A stretch of DNA of 64,000 nt from assembly GCF_000006565.2 (NCBI RefSeq), contig NC_031478.1, positions 1,781,874 to 1,845,873 on the forward strand, given 5' to 3'. Below, in pieces: positions 11,660 through 25,100 of the stretch (position 1 is its first letter; every line of letters begins with the position of its first letter). The notes under the pieces are model-generated. The model saw only the letters and a list, made by a program, of their open reading frames with translations. It had not been told where the DNA came from and ran no database searches. This DNA is from Toxoplasma gondii ME49. Taxonomy: Eukaryota; Apicomplexa; Conoidasida; Eucoccidiorida; Sarcocystidae. A program made the translations under genes and the position numbers.

Positions 11660-14600
11660 ATATTATATACGCATGCATTCAGTCATGTGTAAATCCCACT
11701 TGCATGCGAGTTGTGGTCTGGCATGTATTTACAGGTATATTTACATATATTTATATATTTACATGGATTTACTCATCTGTTTACGGGTTTATGCGTTTGC
11801 TTTCGCGCGGTTCAATTTTGAAATACCAAATATGCGAGAGCACAGAGTGGAGAGGATTTCCAGTTGATGTGCGGCCTGCTTTAGAGTAGAGTTACACGCT
11901 GCGATCCGGAGACGCATTCTTCAAAAAACCTGAGTTCTTTGCTATGTTGCCTTTCTCCTTGTTCCCGCTCAGGGGTGCAAAACGCGCTATCCTACGATGG
12001 ACTGTCTTGTCGCTCTGAGCACGAATCTTGCCTTTTTCTACTCGTGCTTTGCCCTCTTGTCGAGTTTTTTATCCCGGCTGGTTTTCGCAAGCCACATGGA
12101 CGACTTTAAGAGGCATTTCTCGACCGATGCTGCAACCGGAACAAAGGATTTTTGGGCGTCCACGCAAAACGACTTCTTCGTGCATGCAGCTTCGGAAGCG
12201 GAAAACGACCCCCCCACGTGCTTCGACGCATGCGCAACGCTCACCACGGTGTTGCTTATTGGAAAGGTACTTCATGCCTACAGAGAGAAGGACGAGGGAG
12301 ATAGCGTGGACCAAGACGTTCTTGCTGCTCTTGCGCTTCTCATTAAGGGCAGTCGGGGCAGACGCTCGTCGCTCTCTTTTGCCTGTCAGCGTGGAACATT
12401 TCAACTGGTGCAGGTTAGGCTCTAAGCGTTTAGTCGCGTTATTCGAAAAATGATGCATGCATGCAGTTTCTCGAACATAACGCCAGCTTGTCTCGTAGCG
12501 TTTGTCACTCTGACAGAACAGAGTCACGGTTGTGCGCCTCACGATTCGAAGATTCTTGCTGCTTTTGATTCGGACCCAGTTGCTGCAGCAGCGAGTGAAG
12601 GCGCAGGCTCTGAAGACCCTGGATCGGTGAGGGTGAAATGAGGTGTGAAATCATCTATCGTCTCGAGAAGACACATCATGCAAAAAAGGAGAAAATCTGA
12701 CCCACTTGTGGAACTAGGTCTAAAGTTCCACCACGAGCGACCTCGCTTTGATCGAGAAATGTTCTTTTCAGTGCCTGCCTTCCAACCTTGTCAACACTTA
12801 GTTCTAGTTCCACAGGATTGGGTACAATGGCACATTGTCTAGGCACACGCGTAGACTGATCAGGATGCATATATTCTTCTAGATAGGCGTAGGACTTTTC
12901 TCAACCTTCCTCGCTGTTCTTGGTCTATTCAGATGCACTTTGCGTACTTTGTTACACATATTGCTAAGCACGCGGTTCTTTGTTCACCGACATGTTCGAA
13001 CGACGTTACATGTTCCCGTAGAGAAACAAATGATGTTCATATGCAATTCTTTTCCTTTGTTCGTCCAAGACTCGAATGGTTGGTCAGGGATGTTGTGGTG
13101 GGATGCGAGGCGCCCAGAATCGCGGGCGAAAGCCTCTTCTTTCGAGTCTCTTCAATTTCGTTGCTCTGGATGCTACAGGCGAACCTAACTGTATTTCCTC
13201 TTCTCGTTCAGATTGTTGGACAAACCTCCTGCAAATGCTGTGCTGGTGGAAGCAGAGGCAAAGGGAAGCCTGTATGGAATCGAGGGCACGAATCCTGAAA
13301 CACTGCGAAAAGTGAAGAGAGAAATTCCTGTCGATCTCCTTCACATCGGCGATGTCATCGAGATCCTTCCTGGAGAGACCCTTCCTGCCGACGGCTTTCT
13401 CTTGGTGCGTTCTTCGGCTTCCAAGGACGAAACGCCGTTTGCGCTGGACCTACACACCTCAGCGTATTGTGCCTATAGCGACTTCTCCACCCCTACAGTT
13501 GCTGTGTCTCCCTCTCTGATTGTTTCTGTCTCTTCAAAGTACTCCCCATACAGACAATTCTCTTCTTTTATGGCGACCTCCTTTCTTTTGCAGAGTCCCT
13601 CTTGTGCAAGAGTAGACGAACAGCTGCTCACTGGAGAAGCCAAGTGTGTCTGCAAATTCCGCGGCGACCAGTTGCTTGCTGGGTCGACGAATCGTGCCTC
13701 GGAACCCATTCTTTTGCACGTTCACAAAGTAGGCTAGACGTCAATACACTTGGACACAGATCTCTTACATACTTCGCTTCACTTGTGAGATTGCATGCAG
13801 CCAAGTGTGAAAAAGTATGCTTGGGAACCAGCCTGTTACGAAGTTGTATGTATCTGTACTTTCGCCTGCGTCGTTCCACGTAGATCTGCGGATTCGATCT
13901 TCCATGTCTCGGTTGTCACGTTGAGTTGTTGAACGAGTGTCGAACCAACAACTCGTTCTCCAGTCGAAGCGAAGTTCTACACCGAAAGAGCAGCTCGTAA
14001 ACCTATCACGGGCTCCTCGCCAGTCGCACACGGAGCCACAATGAGTGCATGCAGCCGCAGGAAGGCGCTGGCTACACCCACGCATACTATCGGTCTCTTG
14101 ATGAGTTAACCGTGTTTAGAAACGAAACTTGATGCCATGTTTGCTGGATTCGTTTCCCTTTTAGATCGGTGACCAGACGGTTTTGAGCCAGATCTCTGCT
14201 CTGGCGTCCGAGGTGCAGAGAAGTCACCTCCCTATTCAGGCCATTGCAGATAAACTTGCCGCCTGCTTTGTGCCTGTGGTGTTGGCGATTGTCACCCTCA
14301 CGCTCGTAGCGTGGTCGACGGCTGTCTTTTATCCGTTCTCGACGAACCTGCGTTCTCTTCAACATACTTTCCCCGGGGACGACGCGAATTCGCCGACTCG
14401 CGCGACGACACAACAGTCTCCTCTGGGGAACGAGAAAACGTTTTTTCTCTGGAGCTCCCCGCGCGGAGACTTCAGCGGGAGGGCCCAACGCACTCTGACC
14501 CAGAACCGACAGAACGGGCAACTCAGTTTCCGTGCGAGCGACGACCCCTGTGAAGAGGCGGGGGACGAAAGCTCCGGCAATTTCCAAACGGCTTGTTCCC

Positions 14601-17600
14601 TTTTCGCTGACACTAAAAGGCACATGCAAACAGAGAACGAACGCAAAAACTCGACGACGGATTCGACTGTCGGCAGCCGACACCCTGGGAGTGCGAGTGG
14701 TGTAGTACCCGTGGACGCGCCGTCCGTCGGCATTCTGTTCCCTGAATTGTCTGCGAGTCCACCAGGAGAAACCTGGAACGAAACAAGCGACTTCCTCGTT
14801 CCTTTCGAAGACGACGCAAGTACCACGAAGGGCGAGTTACCCGTAGGCCTTCTTTTTCCGTCGTTTCTTGAAAAGAACGCAGGTTTCGCGGTGGAAAATG
14901 CTGCTGATGCCAGAGCCGCGGAAACGCAAGTTGGGCTCTTAGACCCGACTTCTCCCGAAGACAGTCTCCACTGGAAACTGTGGATCTTCCTAGTCAAGTC
15001 ACTTTTTGTTCTTAGATTCGTCATCGCCGTCTGCAGCATTGCCTGTCCATGCGCTATGGGCCTCGCGGTGCCCGTCGCCTTGGCAGCCGCCGCCGGACGC
15101 GCAGCCGAGTGGGGCATCCTCATCAAAAATGGCACGGCTTTTGAGGCTGCAGGGAAGACTCAGATTGTTGTTTTTGACAAAACCGGAACACTGACTACAG
15201 GCAGAACGGAAGTGAGGCAGCCACATACACAAACGAAACTGCAGCAATTTCCTGAGCACCCATACTTACACGCTCATCGATGTGCACAGGTGTGCAAGAG
15301 TAGACTCCTATGCCCGAGTGTCTTTCTCTCCAAATAGATGAATATCGATAAATCTGTCGGGTCCCACAGGTGAGTATGAAATACATGAAATGCGCATACG
15401 TAGACAGCAGAGACGTGAGTCCAGAAGACTACCAATGTTCAAGGATGGGCACTTTCTGAGAGGCGTCAAGGTATGCATGCATGTATAGCATATATAGACT
15501 ATGCACAGACTGGGCGTCCGTATTTCCATTTGTAGGTAGGTGGTTCTATGAGCCTTTCGTCTCTAGATATCGTGGATTCGTCGATCGCACGATAGCGGCT
15601 CACGTAGAGAATAATAGGGAAGTCTGGGGATTCAAGTACTTTTCACACGAGAAATCAATGTCAGAAGTATGCGGTGCACTGTTCAGGTCGCCACTGCTCT
15701 GCTTTCCCTCCAAAACATTGAAAGGTACCTGCTTCCTTTCTACACCTCTCAGTTCCAACAGGAGAATAAAAACAGAAACGCCTCTTGTTCTTCTTCAGAA
15801 GATATCCATCTGCTGCCCCTTGAGACACCAGCACCGGAGCGATTCTCTGAGTCCCCACATCGCCTTTTCCTCCCCTACGTTCCACGTACACATTCGGCCT
15901 ATTGTCCTCCCCGTCTCTCTTCCTCGCCTTTGGTTTCTCCTTATTCCTGCTCTCCTTCTCTCTCATGTCGCGGGTCTTCTTCACCTCCTTCTCCTCTGGA
16001 CCTTCTTGACTCTTCCAGCGTCCCAAGCGACGAAACCTCCGAGAAGGAACCACAGCCACAAATACATTTAGACGCGCCTCAGTTCCTCGAAAAGCTCTCA
16101 GCCTCCACCGCTTTTTCTGTCTCTCCTTTACAAGCGAAGGCTATGCCTGAGGCCGAGCGCGCATTTTGGTGGGCCTTCGCGAGCGCAGAAGCAGGGATCA
16201 GCCACTCTGTTGCTCACGCAGTCACAGAGTTCTACGGTGCTTTGCAGAAAGAGGGACTTGCAGATCCTTCTGTTTTCTCTCTCGCACGAACGATGAAGCA
16301 CTCCGACGCTGCTTCGCCTTCGGAGAACGACAGTCTCCCCACTGTGCCCGGTTCTTCCCTAGGCGCCGGGGACCTGGTGTCTGAACACAGCGGTAGAACC
16401 CCCTCCAATCGGCATTTGCCATCTTCGACAGAGAGCAAGACGCAAGTGTGCACCGCCTCCCTCAACGCTCCTTCGCAAGATTTATTCCCTGACATTTCCC
16501 TTCCTTTTTCTCGCGAAACGTTCCCCGGTAAAGGCCTCGCTGTCGCCTTCCGTTCTCCACATAGCCACACTTGCCCCTCCACTCTTCACCTCGTTATCGG
16601 CGCGCCGGACTTTGCCTGCACGAGCCTCGCTCCCGCCAGTGTGGGCGACTTTGAAGCCGCGGAAGAAGACATCAGAACAGACAGAAAACAAGACGGCAAG
16701 CAAGCCTGCTCGTTCTCGGCCATTCCTGACGCGTTTCGCTTCTTGGTTGACACCACAGAGGAGGTCAAGCCTGGTCACCCTGTCTGTGGAACTACACCCG
16801 TCTCCGACAGCGAAGCAACGCTTGCAGAGGACCAGATCCTACGCGTGAGAGACAAAACGCGTGGAGAGAAGAAACACAAAAGCGTTATGCGTGGACATCA
16901 CTTTCTGTCGAACTCCGTGTGCGAAACTAAGAAACGGGCAGCTTTGATGCATCTGCAGACACACAGAGAGACGATGACAATCCAAAGAACCACCCAGCTG
17001 GAATTCTCAAGCCTGCCACACACATATTGTCCCCCTCAATCTGTACGAGGCAGTTGACTCTGTACATACATATACACATGCGTATACATATGCATATATA
17101 TATATATATATATATATATGTACGCGTGAGTGTATGTATGCATCGACGCGGATGAATGCAGATGTGCGTAGACGTTGTGTATGACTGAGAATTGGAGCTT
17201 CCGCTACCCTTGGATGTATTCGTCTTTTCACTTTAGAAGGCACAAGAAGTCCACTTGTGTGCGTATTGCTGGTGTGGGCATGAACGGGGGCGTGTAGGCG
17301 CGCCGACAACTGCCAACGGAGAGCGACATACATGTCTACATGCCTGCATCTTTAGTAACATAGCAGATCTCCATATGTACGTAGAACCCCCGTCCCGACT
17401 TGTTCGTTTCCGTAGGAGTGGATCGCTCACCAGCAAGCGAGTACTGGAACGGTGGTCGTGATGCGCGCGGTCGTGGGCGTCGAGGTCGGGACCGGAGCAG
17501 GGGGGTACACAGCGCATGCGTACAAATCTGTTTTCTTGGGCGCGGCTGCGCTTTCGGACGAGATTTCGCCGGGCGCCGAAGCCGCTCTTTCGCACTTGAG

Positions 17601-19243
17601 AGACTCGCTGAAAGTGGATCTCTTCGTCTGCACGGGAGACAACCGGCGAACAGCGCTGAGGGTGGCAAAGACCTTCGGCATTCCATCGAGACATGTCTTG
17701 GCAGAGGCGCTGCCTCACGAGAAAGCAGCCTTTCTTCGTTCGCTGCAGACCGACCGAAATGGTCGCAGAGCAGCCAGAAGGCAAGGGAGACGCAAAATGA
17801 AGAGCGACGCACGGAGAGAAGAGTGGAGAGGCGAGGGCATGCAGCCAAGGATGAAGCCGCGAGCCGGAAAGCGCGACAGACTGAGAGTGGTTCCTCTGTA
17901 CCGGGAAGTTCCCAGAGCAGAGGAGGGCAATTCGAAGAGGCACGTGAGGCTGCGAAAGGAAACAGAAACGCCATCGACTGCTTCTCTGTTTTGCCGGAAA
18001 GTTCTTGCGTTTTTCCACACGCAAAGGCCCTGCTGCAGGAGCCTTTCTCAAAACGGATCTTACGACCTGGAAAAGGAAACAGAAAAAAGCCAAGTCGGCA
18101 GCAGCTCTCGGCCTCCTGTACCCGCCAATTGTGCATCTTACGGCAACGAGCGCCAAGGAGACCTAGAGGGAAAAAGAGAACGCGACTTCGCACGACCAGA
18201 AAGCCAGGAAACGGAGGAAGGAGACAGAGCTACAGATGGACAGTCAGACGAGGAAGAGAGAGAAGAAAAAGAGAGAGGAGAGAAAGGCAAAACAGGAAAG
18301 GTGCAGACACTTGTCACGAGGACAGAAGGCGAGGCACACCCCGGCAGACACAGAGACAAAACAACAGCGAGAAACAAGAAACCGATGAGGGTCAAATGCC
18401 CGTGGATCCGGGAGGAAACACGAGAGAGACATCTGAAGTCGCGAGAGAACAGAAGTCCGAAGGCTTCCGGAAAAGACAAGAGAAAGTCACGAAAACGCGG
18501 AAAAATCTGCTGCATGGTTGGCGACGGTGTGAACGACGCTCCCGCCCTCGCCGCCGCCGATATCGGCATCGCAGTCGGCATGTCTGCCCCTGTCTCTCTC
18601 ATGACAGCTGATGCGGTTCTCCTCGCAGGCTCTCTCAACCAATTCGTCAACTTCTTGAGGCTTGCCAAACAAACAAGAAAAATCATCTACTGGTAAAAAA
18701 CACACGCGATCAACTCCGTTTGTATACATATATATATATATATATATATATTTATTTATAAATGTATCGATGAAGTGTACACTCTACAGAATTACCTTTG
18801 TTCAGAGGCGCAGTTCCCTTTCTGTCTATACAATATCATGCAACCGATAGAGAATGCCAGAATTCAAGTAGTGCCTGTATCCGAGTGTTTACACATATAT
18901 AACTATAATATATATATATATATATGTATATAAATATGTATATATATGTATATATATATGTTTCTGCACATGTTTGTTGCTTGTGTGTGGAGTTTGATGT
19001 TTGATTTGCCGTTGCATGCGTTTCGTTGATTTTAGGAATTTCGCTTGGGCGTTGGGATTCAACCTGTTGGCTCTGCCTCTCGCAGCAGGCGTCTTTTATC
19101 CTCACGTCAGCGTGCATCCTCTCGCAGCAGCTGTGGCTATGGCCCTCAGCTGTGTTCTCGTCCTGCTAAATGCGTCCAGTTTAGCTCGTTTTCCAAAGTA
19201 TTCGGAAACACAGACGACTGAGGAAAGGGCCAGAAACGCGTGA
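8635..19243 (+). CDS. CuTP: P1B-type copper-transporting ATPase
   Basis: A heavy-metal-translocating P-type ATPase that would use ATP to move copper across a membrane. Eleven exons read in phase: 8635-10344, 10707-10831, 11344-11449, 11973-12266, 12580-12626, 13212-13404, 13594-13728, 14165-15211, 15687 to about 17042, 17416-18692 and 19036-19243, giving about 2165 residues. A Cys-rich N-terminus precedes an HMA domain with GMTCASC (metal Cys 213 and 216). A degenerate second HMA domain lacking CxxC spans about 500-567. Eight membrane segments can be traced. TGEA is at 838-841, the ion-binding CPC at 1164-1166, and DKTGT with phospho-Asp 1208 follows. The His of the SEHP-type motif is at 1392, TGDN at 1744-1747 and GDGVNDAP at 2040-2047. 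The protein is far longer than ATP7A/B-type pumps because of insertions at about 928-1140, 1215-1380, 1400-1640 and 1783-2033. The donor of exon 9 (17042) is the least certain boundary; 16846 is an in-phase alternative. The 47-base exon 5 was placed by alignment to the GK-x-LE region after TM2. Confidence 0.92.
11619..11660. repeat. (TA)n microsatellite
   Basis: An uninterrupted TA run of about 38 bases in the intron between copper-ATPase exons 3 and 4. Confidence 0.9.
18724..18962. repeat. TA-rich microsatellites in the last intron of the copper ATPase gene
   Basis: Two TA tracts (18726-18765 and 18900-18962) lie between exon 10 and exon 11 and are non-coding. The acceptor used is TTTTAG at 19030-19035. 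Confidence 0.85.
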
Positions 19244-20173
19244 GAGAAGAAGAGTTAAAAGCGGACGGAGAAACACAGCGGGTCTCCATTAACTGTGGAG
19301 AGCGACACGAGAGATCTGCTGTTAGAAAACGCCGCGGAAGGAACGCGCGACAAGAACCATGCGCCGTGCGAGAGGAAAGAGAGATGCTTTTGCGAGCTTC
19401 AATCCCGTACCAGACGCCTTGATTTAGAGACCGACGTCGGCTGACAACGCAAGCTAAAAAATTGGCGGATGCCGACATTCTACGACATCAAGGTTACTCC
19501 ACGTCGGTGACGTTCTAGGCGTACTTTACGAACAAGACTACTTTTTGGTTAGAGCAGAAGGCTCGTATTGAGACGCGTCTCCACTGCAACAGCTGTGACT
19601 GAAGAGAGACAAACTCGCGACACTGAGAGCAAGCTAACGGAAATCCGGTGACCTGGACTTTTTTAACAAGACAGATACTAGGGACCCCGCCCAGTCCAGT
19701 TCTAGCGGGTCGCCTGCCCAGGGCGACCAGCTGTTTGAGGGCAGAAGGAAATCTTTTTCGCGTTTTCTCCGTGTTTTCCTGACTTTCTTTTGCATTTTCC
19801 GAGAGCCTTCTGACGTGTGTCTTCTCACGATTTCAGGTGTGAAGCTCCTATCTCTTTTCCGATCCACCACCATTTCACCATCATAGGTTTCTTCTTGCAG
19901 AAAACACAGATGCGGAAGCAAAGAGCGTCTAACGCGCTCCAACTCTCTGTCGCGCTCCTGCTGCCTCACCTTCCCTCCTGGCCCTGCTGCAGCGTTTTTC
20001 TCTTCGGTTTTCCTCCTTTTTTCTCTCCAGCTTCCTGTCTGAGCGGCCGAAAACACAAGGATACATGCAGGCATAAACATATATATATATATGTATGCAT
20101 ACATATACGTATATGCATACATGAAAATAAATACTGGAGGTTTACATGCAGAGGAAGGCGATGATTTCTCCAG
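19244..20173. other. Convergent 3' spacer between the copper ATPase and helicase genes
   Basis: About 930 bases between the stop codons of two convergent genes. It should contain both 3' UTRs. I see no further coding signal. A TA/CATA microsatellite occupies about 20078-20120. Confidence 0.6.
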
Positions 20174-21586
20174 TCAGAGTGTCGCGATGCCTCGCTGGTG
20201 TTGCTTGATGTCTGCAACTGTCTTGAGGACTTCTCCCTTTCGCCGTCCGCCCAGAACAATCGCCGAAGCGCCGGAACCTTGCTGTCTGAACGAACACACC
20301 AAACACACATTCACAAGTCTGCATGCACCGTTCCAGACATCTTTCTGCTCCCTCGAATCTCACTCTCCAAATACGTATATGTATGTATGTATGTATGTAT
20401 GTTTGGCCGTCTATACACGGGTCCTAGGGACGCATATGTGCAAATACAGATGGGTACACAGACTCGAAGATCGATCGACAAAACTTCAAATACAGATGGG
20501 TATACAGACTCGAAGATCGATCGACAAAACATCTATCTATCCATCTACATGCCCATCGTTTTTCTGGTTTTCATCGGCGATTTTTCTATTTGTTCGTTTT
20601 TTACCGAGTCACCTGTGGATTTCAGACCCGGCTCCTTGGGAACTGTCTACAGTGTCGAGAGTCGATAAGTGCTTCAGTGGACTTGTTCATGCGCATGCAG
20701 CCGCGTGTGCAGATACTGCAATGTTGATGTTTATTCGTTTTTTGTCTGCCACAGCTCTGAGTCGCAGATCACTTGTCCAGATGCACGCTGCAGTGAACGC
20801 AGCAGTATCTCATGCTCGTGCACTGCAGACGCCCGGAGTCGAGTAGGCACAGCTTTGCGATCTCGAGGTCTGATGTCGATGAAGTCGTTTCTGAGGACAG
20901 ACCGAAGAAAGTCTGTGTTTCTGACATACTTCATTTTCGCCCAAGGCAGCTGAACGCGGCGTCTGCGTCTCCCCAAGTGCTTCGCCGCCTCCGAGAGCAC
21001 GAGCCTGGGGAGTTCCTCGAGTGGATACACCGGCGGCCCAGTCCAGGACTCTTCTGTCGGCCGCTCCGCCGAAAAAACGTCGCTGGCGTCGACGAGCTTA
21101 TTTGCGTAGACAACCGCGACGTCGCCTACGTAGCCGTTAACGCTTTTGCACACCAGACCTACTGCCTGAGGCGCGAGAGAAAACCGCAGACAGAGAGGCG
21201 CGCCCTGGCACAGAACTTCAGCTGAGGGAGAGGGCGTTTTCGGGGGAGGACAGACTTGTGTTCGAGAAGCGCGAGAGGACAACCGAGCCTTTGTGCCATT
21301 TCCAGCGGATCAGCCGAAAAAAAAACGCTTCCAAAGCGAAACGAAAATCCTCCTCAGTGCCGGCCCACCAGTCTCGTCCGCCCCTCGCACAAGAGAACAG
21401 CTCTTCTCTTTCGCATGCAGGCTTGCACTGCAGGCTCTAAACACGACCGCCAGCACCCAACTGCATGCACGGCTACGACAATACTTATTTGGCACGACAT
21501 ATGTGGACAGACAGGCTGATGCGAAGGCAAAGGCACACAGATTCTACGCGCAAGTAGTCACATAGTGTAGAGATAGAGATACAGAT

Positions 21587-21627
<41 letters not shown>

Positions 21628-22105
21628 TTTATTTGAACATGCAAGTGTTGACAGACTCACGAAAAGAGGCCGAAGCAAGAGTGAACCTATAAACCGATGG
21701 ACAAAAACCTGTGGGTGCGAAGCACCGTGAAACGCAATCTTGTGTAGACGAGCACAACAGCGATTGTTTAAGCAAACAGAGACGATGCGCGACAGTGGCG
21801 TCTGGACAGGTTGAAAAACTCGCTGTTGAGATTGAACACCGCCTCGTTGCAATAGCAAAAGAGAAAAAGTGAAGAGAGCAATGAACAGAGAACAAATCGA
21901 AAGGGATCTGGAGACGCGAAAGAAACCGGAGGACGCTTTCCTTACATCGTGTCTTGCAGACTCAGGGAGACGCGTCCGGAGATAGCGAGCTGCCGCCGCC
22001 GGGCTGTCCAACTCCTGCACATAATACAGACGAAAAACGCTTCTGAACCTTCGGCGCAAAAGTCAAAAAGAATGCGTAGAGAACACACGCCTCCTGACCC
22101 ATCGA

Positions 22106-22141
<36 letters not shown>

Positions 22142-25100
22142 TATAAATATATAAATATATATATATATATACTCTTGTGTGCCGGCACACAGACAGGCAC
22201 ACACAACAGAAGCGAGACATGCAGATCTATCAATGCTGCACCATACATAAATACTTGAATTCAAAATTGAGCAATGCGACCCCACAGTCCATGCAAAAAA
22301 GTACACCGGCGACTGTGCGTCTTTTTACCATGCCTTAAAACTGTACATATATCGAGATTATATATATATATATGTATGTATATATGTATATATATATATA
22401 TGTAGATATACATATATACATGTATATGGATGTATAAAGCGCCTTTGAATATTCTTATGACGCGTTGAACACTGATAGATATGGAGAGACTCACGCTTGA
22501 AGTGACATGAAGTATCCAGACTGGTCCTGGAGGTCTACACACCCATCGCTACACCTGTATGAATTCGCATGCACTCCCGGCTCTCTCTCTTTCTCTCTCT
22601 CTCTCTCTGTGCGTTTGTGTGTGTATCCAAATACAGCTGAAGCACTGCAGGTCAAGTTTTGCATGCACGTTCGTTGTTTCGATTGCTGGCAAGCGTAGCC
22701 TTTGATTCGACGAGCAGGCATCACACCTCGCGCGCTCATCAGGCAAAGTCTGCCCAATCCCTTGACGTCAGACGCCGGCGGGGAACGGAGGATGCGGCGG
22801 CCTCTGCGCGCTCATGTACACTGCAGCGCAGCCTCCCAAACTTTACTTCGTGCGTCGATCTGAAACAGAAGGCTTCTTCGAGTCGAACCTGGTGAGTGGG
22901 GTCGTAGACGAGAACTGCAGCAAAGCCTTTGCGCCCAGAAAGCAGAGAGCGAGAAGAAAACTCTTCAGAGTCCGAAAGCTCCGCTCGCGCTCCCGAAAAC
23001 CTCGGCAGACGATGCCTGCCTTGCAGGAAGGCGAGGGCAGCCGCAAACACAGAGGGTCCATGCGTCTGGAGAAGAGACTCTGCTCGAGCAAGCAACGGTC
23101 GAAAATGCTCCTCCTTCACCTCCAGCAGTTCGTCTGCACAGAGGAAACAAAGACGAGAGAGAACGTCTGCTCAAAACAGCATGCACAAGCCAGTACGTGC
23201 AAGTACACAAAAAACCAGACGTACACAACTACCCACCCAAACACACAAAAACACGTGCATCCTTGCGTATTTTTTTATGCGTAAAAAAATGCAGAGTCGC
23301 ATGCGTATGTAGTTAGAAAAAGAGAAGATGCAGAGGTAGAGAGGTTGATATGGGGAGAGATCTGCACGCACATGTGAGGGGATTCAGGTGGACGCGCATG
23401 CTTCGGAAGAAAAAAAACTCTGGCTTCCATTCGTGAAGGACGCGAATCAATGAGAAGGAACTACGCGCCACTCTACGGTCTGTACAAATCCAAATTCATA
23501 CATGCACGTACAAACATGTATATCTGTAGATCTATGGATGTAAATCTACTTTCCACCTGCATCTCGATACACAGTTACGCCTAGACACAAACGTGCATGA
23601 TTGCAAACAGGCACATACATACATACATACATATACATATATATATATATGCATATACATATATATACATTTACATATATATATGTATGTGTTTGGATAA
23701 ATCTATACAGAAAAGTATGCATGTAACCGTCGGCATGTGCGGGAGTTCGTTTCAGCCTACAGAGCGTCCTTGCAATAGCCGTTTCCTGTTGCTGAGCCTG
23801 GGTGGGCGGAGGGAGGTTTAGGAAGCGCGTCCGCGTTTGCTGAACGATTTCCGCCAGTTTCCCTCTCTCGCTCGAACTGTACAAGACAACGCTGTCTCCA
23901 ACATGTCCGCCTCGGCCTGCCCGTCCAGACCTGGAGAAGCAGCAGAGACGTTGTCTCGCATATTCTTTGTCAAGAGCTTTGCCTCGCGTCTCCTCCATTT
24001 CTTCTCTCGCATCCATTTCTTCTCTCGCATCCATTTCTTCTCTCGCATCTCTTCTCTGCTGGCTTCTCCGTCTCTTGCGTCTTTCTCTCTCCCGTTCGCT
24101 CCTTCTGTCGCACCGCTTCTCCCCTCGCACTCTTGCCTCTCGTTTCTCGCTGTCTCCTGTTCCCTCGCGTCTGCGGCTCTCTTTTATCGTTTTCTCGTCC
24201 GCTGTTGTCTTGCGACCGAGAAACGTTTCTCACCGGTGGATGTAGGTGCTCGGATTGACTGGTGGGTGGAGGTGGACGACGAGAGTCACTGCGGGGACGT
24301 CGAGACCTCGCGCGACGACGTCCGTTGCAATCAGGACGGGAGCCTGGAAAGTAACGCAAAAAACGACGAAACTGAAAACGCAGACAAGTCGCCGCACGCG
24401 GAAACGCCGTCTCGGTCTTCCTGTCGCGCCGCTCCTCGCTGCGCCAGCCTGTTTCACCCCACCTTCCTACAGACGTAGATACACAGCGTATGCATTCGTA
24501 CGCGTACTAGTCTACAAGCTACCTCGCCATTTAAAAAATCGAGATCTATGTCCTTTTGCTGTATGTAGGGGATCCCTGCCTCGACAGACATGAGCGTGTG
24601 ACTCGAGATCTCGAAGTGAAGAGAGATCAATCGACTTTGGTCGAAATAGCGACCCCGACGTCTGGAAGGAGATGCAGAGATCGGCACAGAGAAAACGCGA
24701 AAGAAGCGAAGCGAACACCCGGTTTTGAAAAAAGGTGCAATGGACGGCGAGCGACATCGCAGGTGGACGGCCGCGTTTGCCCTTCGTCTCTGGAACTCAC
24801 CTCTCCACTGCGGAAGCGACTGAGGTTGGTGTCTCTTTGTTCCTGTTCGAGGCCTGCATGCAGCGGAGCGACTCGCCAGGACTGGAGAAACGGGTGCTGC
24901 GCGAGTTGTTCAACCTGGAAAGCAAATGATGGAAAGGCGAGGACAGTTCCGAGGTGACGCAAGAGCGAGAAAGAAACAAAGTCTCTGCCCCAGTTGCTCG
25001 TATTGGAAGAGACAAGCAGCGCGGCCTAGGCCGAACTGCGCGACATACACTCAACGGCGAACTTCGTGAGGAGCAGCGGAGGAGCTCTGAACTGGTCCTT

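Noticed and set aside
17400..18611. 403-codon Arg-rich frame overlapping copper ATPase exon 10
   Set aside because: It is an alternative frame; only the frame with TGDN and GDGVNDAP fits the pump and splices in phase.
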